Of a stretch of DNA of 64,000 nt, positions 12,801 through 24,800 are shown in pieces (positions within the stretch are counted from its first letter, which is position 1; every line of letters starts with the position of its first letter). This DNA is from Archilochus colubris. Taxonomy: Eukaryota; Chordata; Aves; Apodiformes; Trochilidae. The notes beneath the pieces were generated by a model that worked only from the letters and a program-made list of their open reading frames with translations, was not told where the DNA came from and did not search any database. The stretch is from the NCBI GenBank assembly GCA_023079485.1, contig CM041104.1:3845676-3909675 (forward strand), in the 5' to 3' direction. A program made the position numbers and the translations under genes.

Positions 12801-15800
12801 TCCTGTCACCTGCAGCAAGGGCAGCAAAACCCCGGGCTGGCACCACTCTGGGGGCATAGCAAGGGCTCTGTGCACAGAGCACCCAAATCACCAGCCCTGT
12901 GTCCTGAGAGCTGCATGCTCTCTGATGAGGCTGCGAGAGAAGAGTTGGGTAACACCAGACACAGAGTGACTCAGAGCTTGGTCACCTTCCGCTGGAGCCC
13001 AGCCAGACTCCTCAGGGTCTTTCAACACCCTCTGGTCTCCACTGTCTCCTCCCCAGACAGCAGCAAGTTTGAAGCTCTCCTTCCTCCACCCACCTTCCCT
13101 TCAGCATCAACCTTGCAGCAGTTCCGGGCTTTGACACTTCTGTCCTTTTGGCTGGCTGCAGCCAACTTTGCTGCAGAGTCCCTGGCACAGAGCTGAGGTG
13201 CATCCTTCTGACTGGGCAGCCTGGTCCTGGGTGCTGCCAGCACACCAGGGCAGGATGAGCCACATGTGCCTGATGGTTAACAAACCCCATGCCCACCTCT
13301 CAGATTCCAACCCCCCAGCACCATGGTGCAGATGATCTCGTGTTGGCACTCACTGATGGACACACGGACCCTGAGAAAGCCCCCTGTCAATTCAGACCTG
13401 AGGGCTGGTTGCAAAGCACCATCCCCCTTGGCAGTGTTGATGCACAACCTCCTCCTCTCCCCTTAGCCCAGAGGAGCCCCCACCCCATCCTCACACCAGC
13501 CCTGAGGTGCTGAGCTTTCCCTCCTGTGACCCATCGCAGGGAGCTCCCCTGCAAGGCTGGGATCAGGCTCCTGAAACCACTCCAGCCTCAGCATTTGCCA
13601 TGGATAAAAGCACTTCAGACATGCTGCTTCTCATCTGATTCCTGCCAGACTGCAAAGTTCAGTCTCTTCCATGGTGGTGTCACCAAGCCCCAGGAGCAGA
13701 GCCCAGCCTGGGTGCTGCTGGGGGACATGTGCTATGGGGTATTCAGTGCTATGGGGTAGCGTGCTGAGCTCCACATCTAAGGCCACGTTTAAGCAATGAT
13801 GCCTGCCATTCATCTTTTGGGAAATATAAACAAATACTTTTGCTATTTAACAGAATGTTTTTCATAGCTGCAATGAATTTTTAAGCTATCCCAGCTGTCC
13901 ACAGTCTGAACATACTGTGTGTCCCTTCACACACATGCCCTCAATATATGTTTTTCTCATTATTTCTTCTATTAAACCAACCTCATACGCTGCCTTATGC
14001 TTAGAGGAATTATTCACTTTCAGGGTCTCATCCCCAGCCAGGTCAATGCCCACCACAGAGTTGTTTTGATATTTCTTGCAGAGCTCCACAACTTCTGGAG
14101 ACCAGCCTGGAAGAGACAGTACCAGGGGTCAGGAGAAAGCAGTGGTCAGAGTCACACTTTCAGCATTTTTCTAAACAAAGCCTGGTCACAGAATGTGGTG
14201 TATTGCTAGAGCAATTCCATCTTTCCCCAAAAAAATTTGGCCCTCAAAACCAAAGCTAATGAATTCCTAGAGAGGTCTGCCCTCTTCAGGCAAAGAAAAC
14301 CTGCCAACTGATTAGTCCAATAAATGGGAAATAATCAAATGCATTTACCAGCTATAAAGATGCTCTCATCATGAATTTCTACTCATTTTCACAGAGGGGG
14401 GAAGAAAAATTAAACCAGAAGAAACCTCCAACCTCTGTGGTGAGCCTGCAGTGCAGCCCAGGTGCTGTAATGTACTGTGTGGGAGAAATCCCCCAACTCC
14501 CTCCTGAGATGTTATCCTGACCCAGGCTGGACAAAGAGGGAAAAGGGAAGAACCATCTGATTGGATTTGCAGTGTCACCCAGGAGTTTGGGCTGGGAGGG
14601 ATCTCTGGGGAGCCCCTGTCCTGCTGCAGAGGATCATTGTCTCCCCCTCAGAGAAGATGATAGATGCTGCTCCTGGTGGCAAGCAGCTGCTCAGCCTCCA
14701 GAAAGGCTGACATTTAGCACTCACAAAGTTTTATCTTTTTGGCATCTGTGAGAAAGAGAGTAACAAGTGGCCAACAACTACTTCAGAGCTCACAATGATC
14801 AGGATAAAGGATAAACTCTGAGAAAGGACATGCATCTACCAGCTCATAGAGCACTTACCCTTAGCAAAAATGCCAAGAAACAGATAAACAGCAGTGATAA
14901 TAATTATCAGGCACCTGTTGTGTACATACAACCCCAAAATCATACAAGCACATAGGAAAACTTGTGTGATTTCATCTTTTTTTCCCACCAGTTTCCAACT
15001 CACTGGGTTAGAGCCATTATTTTATTAACACGTGTAATATAAGCTAGTTTTGGCTGACACCTCTGCCTTACTCTCAACAGTTCATAAATGATGGGGTGCC
15101 TTCTTGCTGTGCAGCATATCCCAAATGCAGTGCTAAAGATTCTCACATGGAGCACATCCCTTGGGGCTGATTGTGCAGGAAGGAAAAAACCCACTCTCAA
15201 ATCTCACAGTTTCCAAGAATATAATTTTTCACATTTTTAATAACAACCATGTACTCCTCAGCAATAATCCTTCCACTGTCTACACTACTGAGTTTTCTTA
15301 AAACTGTTATGAGGTATGAAAATATTAACTACAAAGTCTTGACCTAGAACAACTGCTGTTAAACAGCCTGGCTCTGACTACATCTTTCCCTAGGGGAAGA
15401 TGTTCTCACAACTCAGCAGCCCAATGAAATACTGGAAATTGGGTTCTCTCCCCATTCTGGGTCACAGCACCTGTTACTAATGGAGTCCACAGATGCTGGT
15501 TTTATAAAGAACATTTTATATGTGTGACTCAAGTATATTTTACTTGTTTTTTCAGCTTACACCAGCAGAGAGTGCAGCCTGTGGATTCTCTGAAGGAGCT
15601 GCTGGTACTAGCAGAAATCACACCTTCCGCAGAAAGGACAGAGCAGCCCCTTTTTGTCTCTCTATCAAGACTTTTGAGATACTGATCATACTCTCAGATG
15701 ATGAGAGTATTATCATTGCTGCTGCATCCAGCAAACCCTTTTCCCCACAGTGAAGGGAGCAGAGGAAAAAAACCTGCTCCTTCTCAGCACTCTGGTCCCT

Positions 15801-18800
15801 CATCAGACCCAGGGACACACAAGAGGAGCTTTCCCCACATTTCTGCAGGGACCTGAACCCAGGGGACGTCACCCCCCACCACGCATCAGGGAAGGGGAGC
15901 AGAGCAGCAGGGCTGCTGCAATACATTACTTGGCATATGGCGCATGCAGCATAGAATAGACCTGGCTTTGATGTGGAAATCCCTTTCTCCATCCTGTAGT
16001 CCCTGATTTACGAGGCTAACGACTTCATCTGGAGTGAGGTCTCCCCTGCAGGAAAGATAAAGCTGTCAGCAAGAGGTGAGACACCCACCCAGGGAGGCAG
16101 GCAGGAGCTGCAGGTCCAGCCCAGCATCCCCGTGGGACACCCACACAAAACCCAGGCTGCTCAGGGTCCCACTCGCCTTGACATCCAGAGGAGCCCAACG
16201 AGACCACCCAGAGCTGAAGAACATCTTTTACACCCGTGCCATGCCCAGGTCTACCAGGTGTCAAGCACAAAAACATGCAAAGATGACAGCAAGATTTACA
16301 GAAGCCTCAGGGGGCTGGATCACAACCCCACCAGAGCAGAGGATCCCCAGAGCATCTCATGAGGGCACACAACTGCCTGGAGCAGGGACAATCAGGGGGC
16401 TCCATGCCAATCACAACACATTTTGCAAGGGGCCACAGCACCCAGCACTGATCAGAGGCACAGGTCACAGTGGGGATGGCAGTAAAAGAGGGATCAGATT
16501 GCCAGCCCCCTCCTACACTGCCCACTGCCTCTGCCAGCTCATATTCCCAGTTTTCAGGCAGGCAATCCACAGCTGAACGCTGCTTTCCCTCACACAGAAA
16601 ACACCTCTAGCCAGAAGTTTCAGCACAGCTGCTCTGCACATGCAGGACTCGGTGCCCAGAGCCAGGGATATTAAACCACAGGCAGCACACAGGGATGATG
16701 CAAGAGGAAAAACACTGCTGATGGGAAGAGAGGTGGGAGAGTGATGGTGATTGCTGCACCAGGGGAGAGGTTTGGTTACATCAGACTCTATGGCTGGCGT
16801 GGGCCATGTCTCCTCAATGCCCGCCCAACCAGCCACCCACCAGCACCCAGCACCCAGCACAGCTGCAGCACTCACTCAGTTTGGCCCCAAGGGATGGGAT
16901 CCACGCGGGAGTTGGCCAGGAGGTGAGGGCTGTACCGGACCTCCACGTAGGCGATGCCTTCCTTTGCTTTTGTCTCCACAAGCTCGTAGGCAATCCTCCT
17001 CACTGCCTCCCGGTCACCCCTGCAGGGATGGCAGTGGGACCCTTCACTGGGACTTGTCACCCTTGGGACACACTGAGGATGGGTGAGGTGACCTCCAAAG
17101 CTGAGCAACATGAGCCAGGGGGCCCTCCCGAGGGTTATGGGGAGAAAAAGAGAAAAGTGAGGTACTCACGCAATGGCAGGCATGTAGTAATTAAACTTCT
17201 CTAGAAATTTGCTGAGTGTCAGTGGTGTTTTGTAGCTGACATACTTCAGGAGTTCATCAGCAGTGTCGGCCGGGAGAGTGATCCCTCTTTTCCTGGAAAT
17301 GAAGCCATGTGTTACTGAAGGGGAAGGCTATCGTGTTTTTTATCTGCCCATTTCCTACAGCAATCACATCCCAAGCTGGCAGCATTAACCTCCATTTCTT
17401 CACCAAAAAGATATGGCACATGTTGTCCTTCCAAAATCTCCTTGCACACGCAGCCCTGAGTCTCACTGGGGGAGAAGGCAATCCAAAAAACAAGCAAAGC
17501 ACAAACAAATCTAAATACAAGCCCAGACTGAACCAGCAGGAACAGAGCCAGAGCACATTTTAAGCTTAAGAAGGACTTCATCAAAAGGGGGTCTGGATTA
17601 ATTCTTGGCACCTCCCAGTCCTAGTGGCAGAATTGCCAAAATGCTTTGGAAAAGTTGATTTCCACTTGTGCAGGCTCAAAGGCTGTAAAAATCATGCAGA
17701 TGCTACCAGGGCCAGGATCACCCTCCTGGGTTTCATTCCTGCAGCTCCTGCAAGCGAGCTGATTCCCAAGCCCAACAAATTGGTGGTATCTTCTCTGATG
17801 GGGACACCTACCAGGAAAGAGCAAATGGCAGTCCAAACAACCACTCTCACCACAGGGATGGAGATGATAAAGCTCATCTAAACTCTTCCAAGAGGGAAGA
17901 GGCCATTTGTTCCTGGAGCTTCTGGAATCCCAGGTGGGTGGAGGTGTTCCCAGAGAGGTGGCAGCTGGGCCTGTGAGCTGAGGATGCTGCACACTTCCCA
18001 GCCACCCTCACCCTATGGGCTGTCACTCTGCCCATGAATGCCAACTTGAATTAGAAATAGTAACTAGACATTTCTTTTTAGTCCTCTTCCCTGACACAAG
18101 GAATCCCAGCCGACTGCTAATGGATCTCTCTGCTAATGGAAACAAAACAAAAAAAAAGCTTTAGCATTCCAATGCCAGCAGCCATTCTGATGAGCAATAT
18201 GCAGGGAAGCAACCCAAATGACCCCTCTCCTGAGCCCAGTAAACACCAAGTAAACATTGCTCATCCCCTGCTTGGGCAGGAAGCAAACCCACCCCACACT
18301 CAGCCTTCACATGCAACCTTGCAGAGATTAAGTTGCTGGCAGTCTCCAGGGGATGGTCACCCCTGCCAAGGCATCAGTTTTCCACCACTCCTTGCCCTTT
18401 CCATGGCACTGACACACCAGTCTCTGCTCCAGGAACCAGCCCATGTCTTCCCGCACCTGCCCATGGAAACTTTCCTACAGCTAAGACATTTTTCTGACCT
18501 CTTTCATGTGCTTCCAGGATTGTCTCTGTGCAGCCAGCAGCAACAGTCCCTTGGGATGATCCGTGGTGCAGAGACACTGTAGTCAGGTCTCTGGCTGAGG
18601 AGGGCTGGTCAATCTTGCCAGCATGATTTTGGGAGCTGTTGCTGCCCCATCCAACCTGCCTGGTAACTGGGGGCCTCCTGCACAAAGGGGAAAGTTCTTG
18701 TGCTCACCAGCACCTCAGTGCCCAGAGCCACAGGCAGCACCACAGGTCCCAGCATGGAGAGGGCACCTCTGCTGGGGGCACCCAGTGCCAGGAACAGCTC

Positions 18801-21800
18801 TAAACCCTTTGGCTGCCCAGGGGCGATGCAAAGCCTGACCCAAACCTGGCAGAATCAGAGCCAAAATTTCTGAAACAAGTTCAGCCACTGCCCAAGGGGC
18901 TTGTGCATCCCAGCAGCTCTGGGCTATTTGTACATAGCCAGCCACCACCTGGCAAATTTATTTCTAGCTCTTTACCTTTAAAAATAGACCACAAGCAGCT
19001 TTCTGTGTCCAGGGTGAGGTTATTAAGGCAGTCCCCTGCAGACTCCTGCACTGCCCTGTTCTTTCACATCTATGCACACACCAGTTTTAGAGCTCATGAC
19101 CAGCACAGCCTTACTCCACCCCAGTCAAGTGCAGTCAGGACTGAGGGCTGGCATCCACAGGACTGCCAGAGCTGTTTAAAAATAAGAAGAAGCTCAGCAC
19201 ACACTCAGGCAACAAAGGTTTCTGTTCTAAGCTAGAGAGAGGGATGGGATCCTCAGATGGTTGGTGCCTCCTGGGCTTCAGGGCTCCTACAACCTTCCTG
19301 AGGGATGAGACTGCCATTTGTCCTTTGCAGGGACCCAGCTCAGCCCTGGGGAGTCAGCACCCACTCTTCTGTCCATCAGGATTTGTCATCAGCACAAGGG
19401 CAGAGCCAGCAGGAATCTGACTCCACTTCTGACATGGACGCCCTGCAGTGATTGAGATGGACACCTCCTTCTTTACTCTGACTGCACTGCAAAATGGGTG
19501 ACTGCTCCCTGCAGAAAAAGCTGCTCTAGGATATATCCACCTACGATCACAGTGGCTTGGAGTCCACTGGGCTCACAGGATGCCAGAACCACTTGCTATC
19601 CTCCTCAGAACTGATTTCCTTCCCAGATTACCAGATCTGTGCCCAGAAGCTCTTTTCCAGAATGCGAGGGTACTATCCCATTACCTTTTTGAACAGTGAG
19701 GACATTTTGCTTACAGGCAGGTCCTCACTCCCAACAGGCAGTCAACCATCACCTGGGGCTCCTTACACAAGCTACACCGAGATGAGAAGCTGCACATGGG
19801 CTCTGTCAAGGAAACAACCTCTCCATGTGCCTGCCAAGTGCTTTCCCAGGTCCCCCACATGACTGCCAGCACCAGGCAGACAGCCCGGGTGGGAGCAGCC
19901 CCCACGCTGGGGGGGTTTCCACCCCCAGGCACCACCCATGGGCAAACACTCCCAGCCCACTGGCATTTCACTCACGTTTGCAATTAGGAATGTGGCAAAA
20001 AGGAACAAGAATACACTGACTCTGCCATTTCCCAGGCAGGCTTCAAAGGCAGACAGACAGCTCTGTTTCTGAGACATCATCATCTGGGCTTTTCTCAGTG
20101 TGGCTCCTCTTGGCTTCCCTGGCTCAGGGGACAGATGACCACCAGTGCCACCACTGCCTTTTGGGATCTGCTCAGTATCCTCACCCCCTGCAGCCACAGC
20201 ACCCACCTGTGCAGAGGTGAGACCAGCACCAGTGGGCTTGCTGCCTGCAGAGCAGGGAGAGCTGCCCCAGGCTCCCAGCACAAACTGGCGTCAGGAACTG
20301 GGCACGCAGGAGGCACGGGAGTAGAGACTGACACTTCTGGACTGTAGCTCATGGAGCTTTCTTCATCCTAAGACTCACCTGCCAAAGTGCAAGATTGTTT
20401 CTGGCCTGATGGCTCCATCCAGGTGAAGGTGAAGTTCGACCTGCAATAAAATAGAGAAATTGGTGAGGTACTCTTAGAGTTCCAGGAAGTTTTCAGAGAT
20501 AAGCAGCTGGTGCTAGGTCAGGTATAAATGCAGCCAGTACAGGGATAAAGCCATAGTAAGAAAGCAAAGAAACATTTTTAAAACACCATCATTATAAAGT
20601 TTATTTTTCAATATCTAAGCACTGTATAAATATTTTCTTATTCCTGCTGCAGCTCGCAGATCATTTAATGATCTTCAGATATTTATTCTGTTTCCAGTAA
20701 TCCTCAGGAACTGGATATTTATTCTGCTTCCAGTAACCTTCAGGAACTGCCTTTTCCTTGTGTAGCTTCCATTGTTTGGAGTCTGGGAAGAGTGAAAAAA
20801 ACAAACCTCAAACACCTTCTCTTTCCAGCTTGCTCCTTCTTGAATTCACAGACACTCAAGTATCCATTTGCTAAGAGTCATTACACAAAAACTTTGCCTT
20901 CACTTCCAAGAATTGGCTCTTGATATATTGTTATTTGCATGGCAAATTACTTGTATCAGAGCATACAGACATTCTAACCCTACACACAAAGTCAAGTCTC
21001 ATGGTACAAGGTGCTCTAACAAGTAAGGACAAGAGTTGCCTGGCAGAGCTAACAAGCTGGTTTCAAAAACAAAACACATTTTGGCTCTTTAAAAATGAGA
21101 CAGTAGCTCAGATCTCCTCAATCTTTCCCAATTATTGCTGAAACAATGGATTCTGGATAAAGAGCCCCAGAAAAGCAAACCCAAGTTTTTTTTCACTAGG
21201 CAGCTGGGGCTTTTGGAGGACCATGGCAAATGTAACTTAGAAGTTGAACTGGAAAGGAAAATATTAGCTGTAAAATGTTTCAGCTAGGTATTTGTATTTC
21301 CAGAACTGTTTTCTTTTAAGCAATGGAATAGCCTTCAAAATACATATTTCATTTTATTGTTTTTTCAAATGAAAGTGTAGAGCAGCAACTTAAGACACTA
21401 AATTCTTGGTTAAAATATTGTGCAAATTTTCCTGATTGCTGCAGGATGCCACAGGTAGGAGTAGGAGTCAGAAGAGGACTGGATATCTGCCTGGATAAAT
21501 GAACCACCCAGGGTTACTACTTAAAACCCCCACACCCTCTCGTGTCAGGGTATGCATCACACAACAACCATGAGGAGCTGGAAGGAAAAGGAGTGAGTGG
21601 TCCCTACAAGCAGTTTGTTATTGCCCAACATCAAGATCCTTTCACCTTCCTCTGAAGGACCCACAAGAAGCTGCTGTGAGCTCAATGCTGGTGACCTGGG
21701 TCTGATGTGGAGCTGGCAATGCCCACCATGGGACAAGCACTGATGCCCCCCAGCTCACTCCCATCCTCATCTCCTCCTGCAGCCCTAGGTGCCAGCCAGG

Positions 21801-24800
21801 CACCCACAGCTGGCACCCACAGCCAGGGTTTTTCATGGAGTGCTCCTGCTGCAAAAGAGCAGCACTGCTGGGGTGGGACAGTGCTCACACCCAGGCCACA
21901 GGATGGCCATGAAGCTTCCTCTGAACCATGCCCTGTGGGATGTGGAGTGCAGATGCCAGGCTCAGGGCAGCTGGTGCTCCTGCACCATTGTGATCACCTG
22001 GCTCTGGGGTCATGAATATTCCTCACTAACATCCCTGCTAGCAGGATGTAAAAAGATACCCCTGCCACTCCTACCCTTACGGCATGATCTCAATCTACAA
22101 GGATAAAGATTTGAAAAGGGCAAAATCTGATCTGCTCCCCCACCTCAAGTTACACAATCCTGCTCATGAGGACTAAATGTCCCAAGAAGCAGCAGAAATA
22201 AACAGACTATGGACATGGTCTGCATCGCCAGATGTGGACGCCTGGCATGTTTTCCACTCTTGAGCTCCAATTCCTATTTCAAAATCTTGCAAGCTCCATT
22301 CCTTGAAGTTGTCAACAGCCCTTGTGACCTTCTGATGGAGTTACAGGCTTGAAGCTTGCTCATGTTGAATATAAAACCAAACAAACAGAACCCACTGGGG
22401 TCTTCTCACTCCAAACATTTCTCCAGCATTTCCTGCAAGAACATTCAGATGTGACACCTCCATCAATGTGAAAGCAAATTCATCCATACAAGCCACCTCC
22501 TCTTCCTGCTGCAGGTAAGATGCTTGTAAAACAGCAAGGTTCCTCTCCAACACCTCCAGCAGGCTGCTGCTCCTCCACTGCCCTGCACTTCTTTGGGTCT
22601 GGAGAGACCTAAACTAAATGCTAAGAAACTCTTGTGCAATGCTGCTCCAGAGTTGTGGGATTCCTCAACATCAGTACTTGAGGGAGTTTTCTGCAGCTGG
22701 GAACTAATCTAGGCTGTTTAGATTAGCAAGGGACATACCAGTGAAGAAGTAAAGGTGTGTCTCCACCCAGGGCTGGCCCCAGATAAGGATGCAATCAGCA
22801 GTGGCCCAGCTGAGCTGCTCTGCTTGCCCAGGGCCCTGCTCCCAAACCCTGCAGGTCTCCAGGACAAGGGAGGTCGATCCATGGTTATTATACTGCTACT
22901 CTCCACCTGCCTGTTTGTTTTGGGCAAACAAAGTATAAGCCTCTTCCAGATACAAGTGGGTGAGGTGACCTTGCTTCAAGTCAAAGAAAGTACCCAGATA
23001 AAGGTGAAAGGGTTTTCTTTGAACTTTGGCTCCAGGAGATGATGCCTGAGCAAGCAGAAATGAGGTGAATTTAGAAACCAAGAGCAAATGCCTCTACCAG
23101 GGCTCTCCTCTTCAGCACACAGGGGTCCACATAGAGTGGTCTCCCACTAATTTCTTTGGGGAGGATGTCTGTGAACACAGATTAGATAGGGATCTTGATA
23201 CCTGGTCCAGGACCTCACTGGCACCATGGGCTGCACCATCTCGGGAGCCTTCAGCCACACCAAGCCCATGGGTGCCTGCTTTCCTCACAGCAAACCTGGT
23301 AATGCTTGTTCTGACCCAGAATGAGAAAACAGCAGAGGTCTCAAATGCTTTCCTGGGGCAGGAGCTCTGCTGTTTCTCTGGCAGAAGTGAGGATCACTTT
23401 TGTGTAGCCACTCTTCAGCCCTTCTGCACCTCCCCAGCTGAGAGGGAGCTCCCTGCCCACAGCCAGAACATCACAAAACCAGAGTGGGAGTCAAGAAAAC
23501 CCCCGAGTTTCACTAAAGAGCTGTGGAAAGACAGAGGGATGAGTTCAAAAGATGTAACTGACCTCGAACTGTGCGTCCTCAGCACAGACAACCCCTGGCA
23601 AAGGCTGTCAGAGACAAGCAGGCGCTTTCCATTTTTATGCAAAAAAAGGTTTCAGCTTGAGCTCAACATGTGACCCGTTAGTGCAGATATCAGCAAGCTG
23701 GCTCAGCTTTAAAAAAAAAAATTGAGAAGTTTTAAGGGCTCTGGCTTGACTTTTCTCTTCGGAAAATACTGTAATGTTTTCTTTGAAACTCAGTAAGCTT
23801 CAAAAATAAATTCAAACACAAAACGAGGCACATGAAACAAGTATGTTCTGTTCAGAAATCAAGTCTGATTATTTTCAACTTAGTGAAATTAGGAGGAAAA
23901 GTTAACCAAACATTCAGAGTATTTTCAGCTACAGTCAATGCAACAGAATTTCTCTATTACCCTACAGTTTGCTCAGCAGACCATGGCAGAGCAGTTAACT
24001 GCTCCTTTCATCTATTATGTGGCATAAAAAGTACCATCCAAGCTTAGGCAGTTGAGGGACTTTCTGAATTAGCTGGTTTTAGGATATTTGTCTTTTTAAT
24101 TTATACAATAAACAAAGTCAGCTCTAACATCATGGTAAAAGCAACACCAACCTCACCTTTTGATGACAGAGGTTAATAGATAAACCAGGCAGCTGCTAAA
24201 AGTTGCATCATTGTACAATCATTGGCAGTGACTTGGCCCAGGATTATTTATAAGCACATGAAGAGGTGATAATTTAAAATTTACTCTGCTTATCTCAATA
24301 ACTGAAAAACAGGGTGGTGAGAGCTTTCATTTGTCAATTGTTAGATATTCATGGCAGGGAAACTTTAACAGAGATAAGACAACCACTGCCAAATGCATGA
24401 ACTGTGCTCTCCAAATACCAGCTTTATGAAAGCACCTTGTCAGGAATTAAGTTCTCATCATAAACTCACCACAAGCACTATTAAGAAACACCAGGTGAGA
24501 TAGGATCAAGAGGGATGTAAAGCAGAACAGGCACAGCATTATGCTCAAAGCTGACAAAACTCAAAAATGCATTTTGGAAATGAATCTGCCTTTAGCTTTA
24601 TGGTTTGAGCCTTTAAAAGAGAAATATGGGAGATTACAAGAGCCACGTGACATATTGCTCCGTGGCAAGAAATATTTGTACTCTCTAGAGAAGTATTTGT
24701 ATGCCACATGGCTTTGGAGGCTGAGGAGGGAGGATGCTTTTAGTACCATTCCTGCCAGCACCAACCATTCAGCTCCACCAGCCACAGTAAAAGGCACTCT

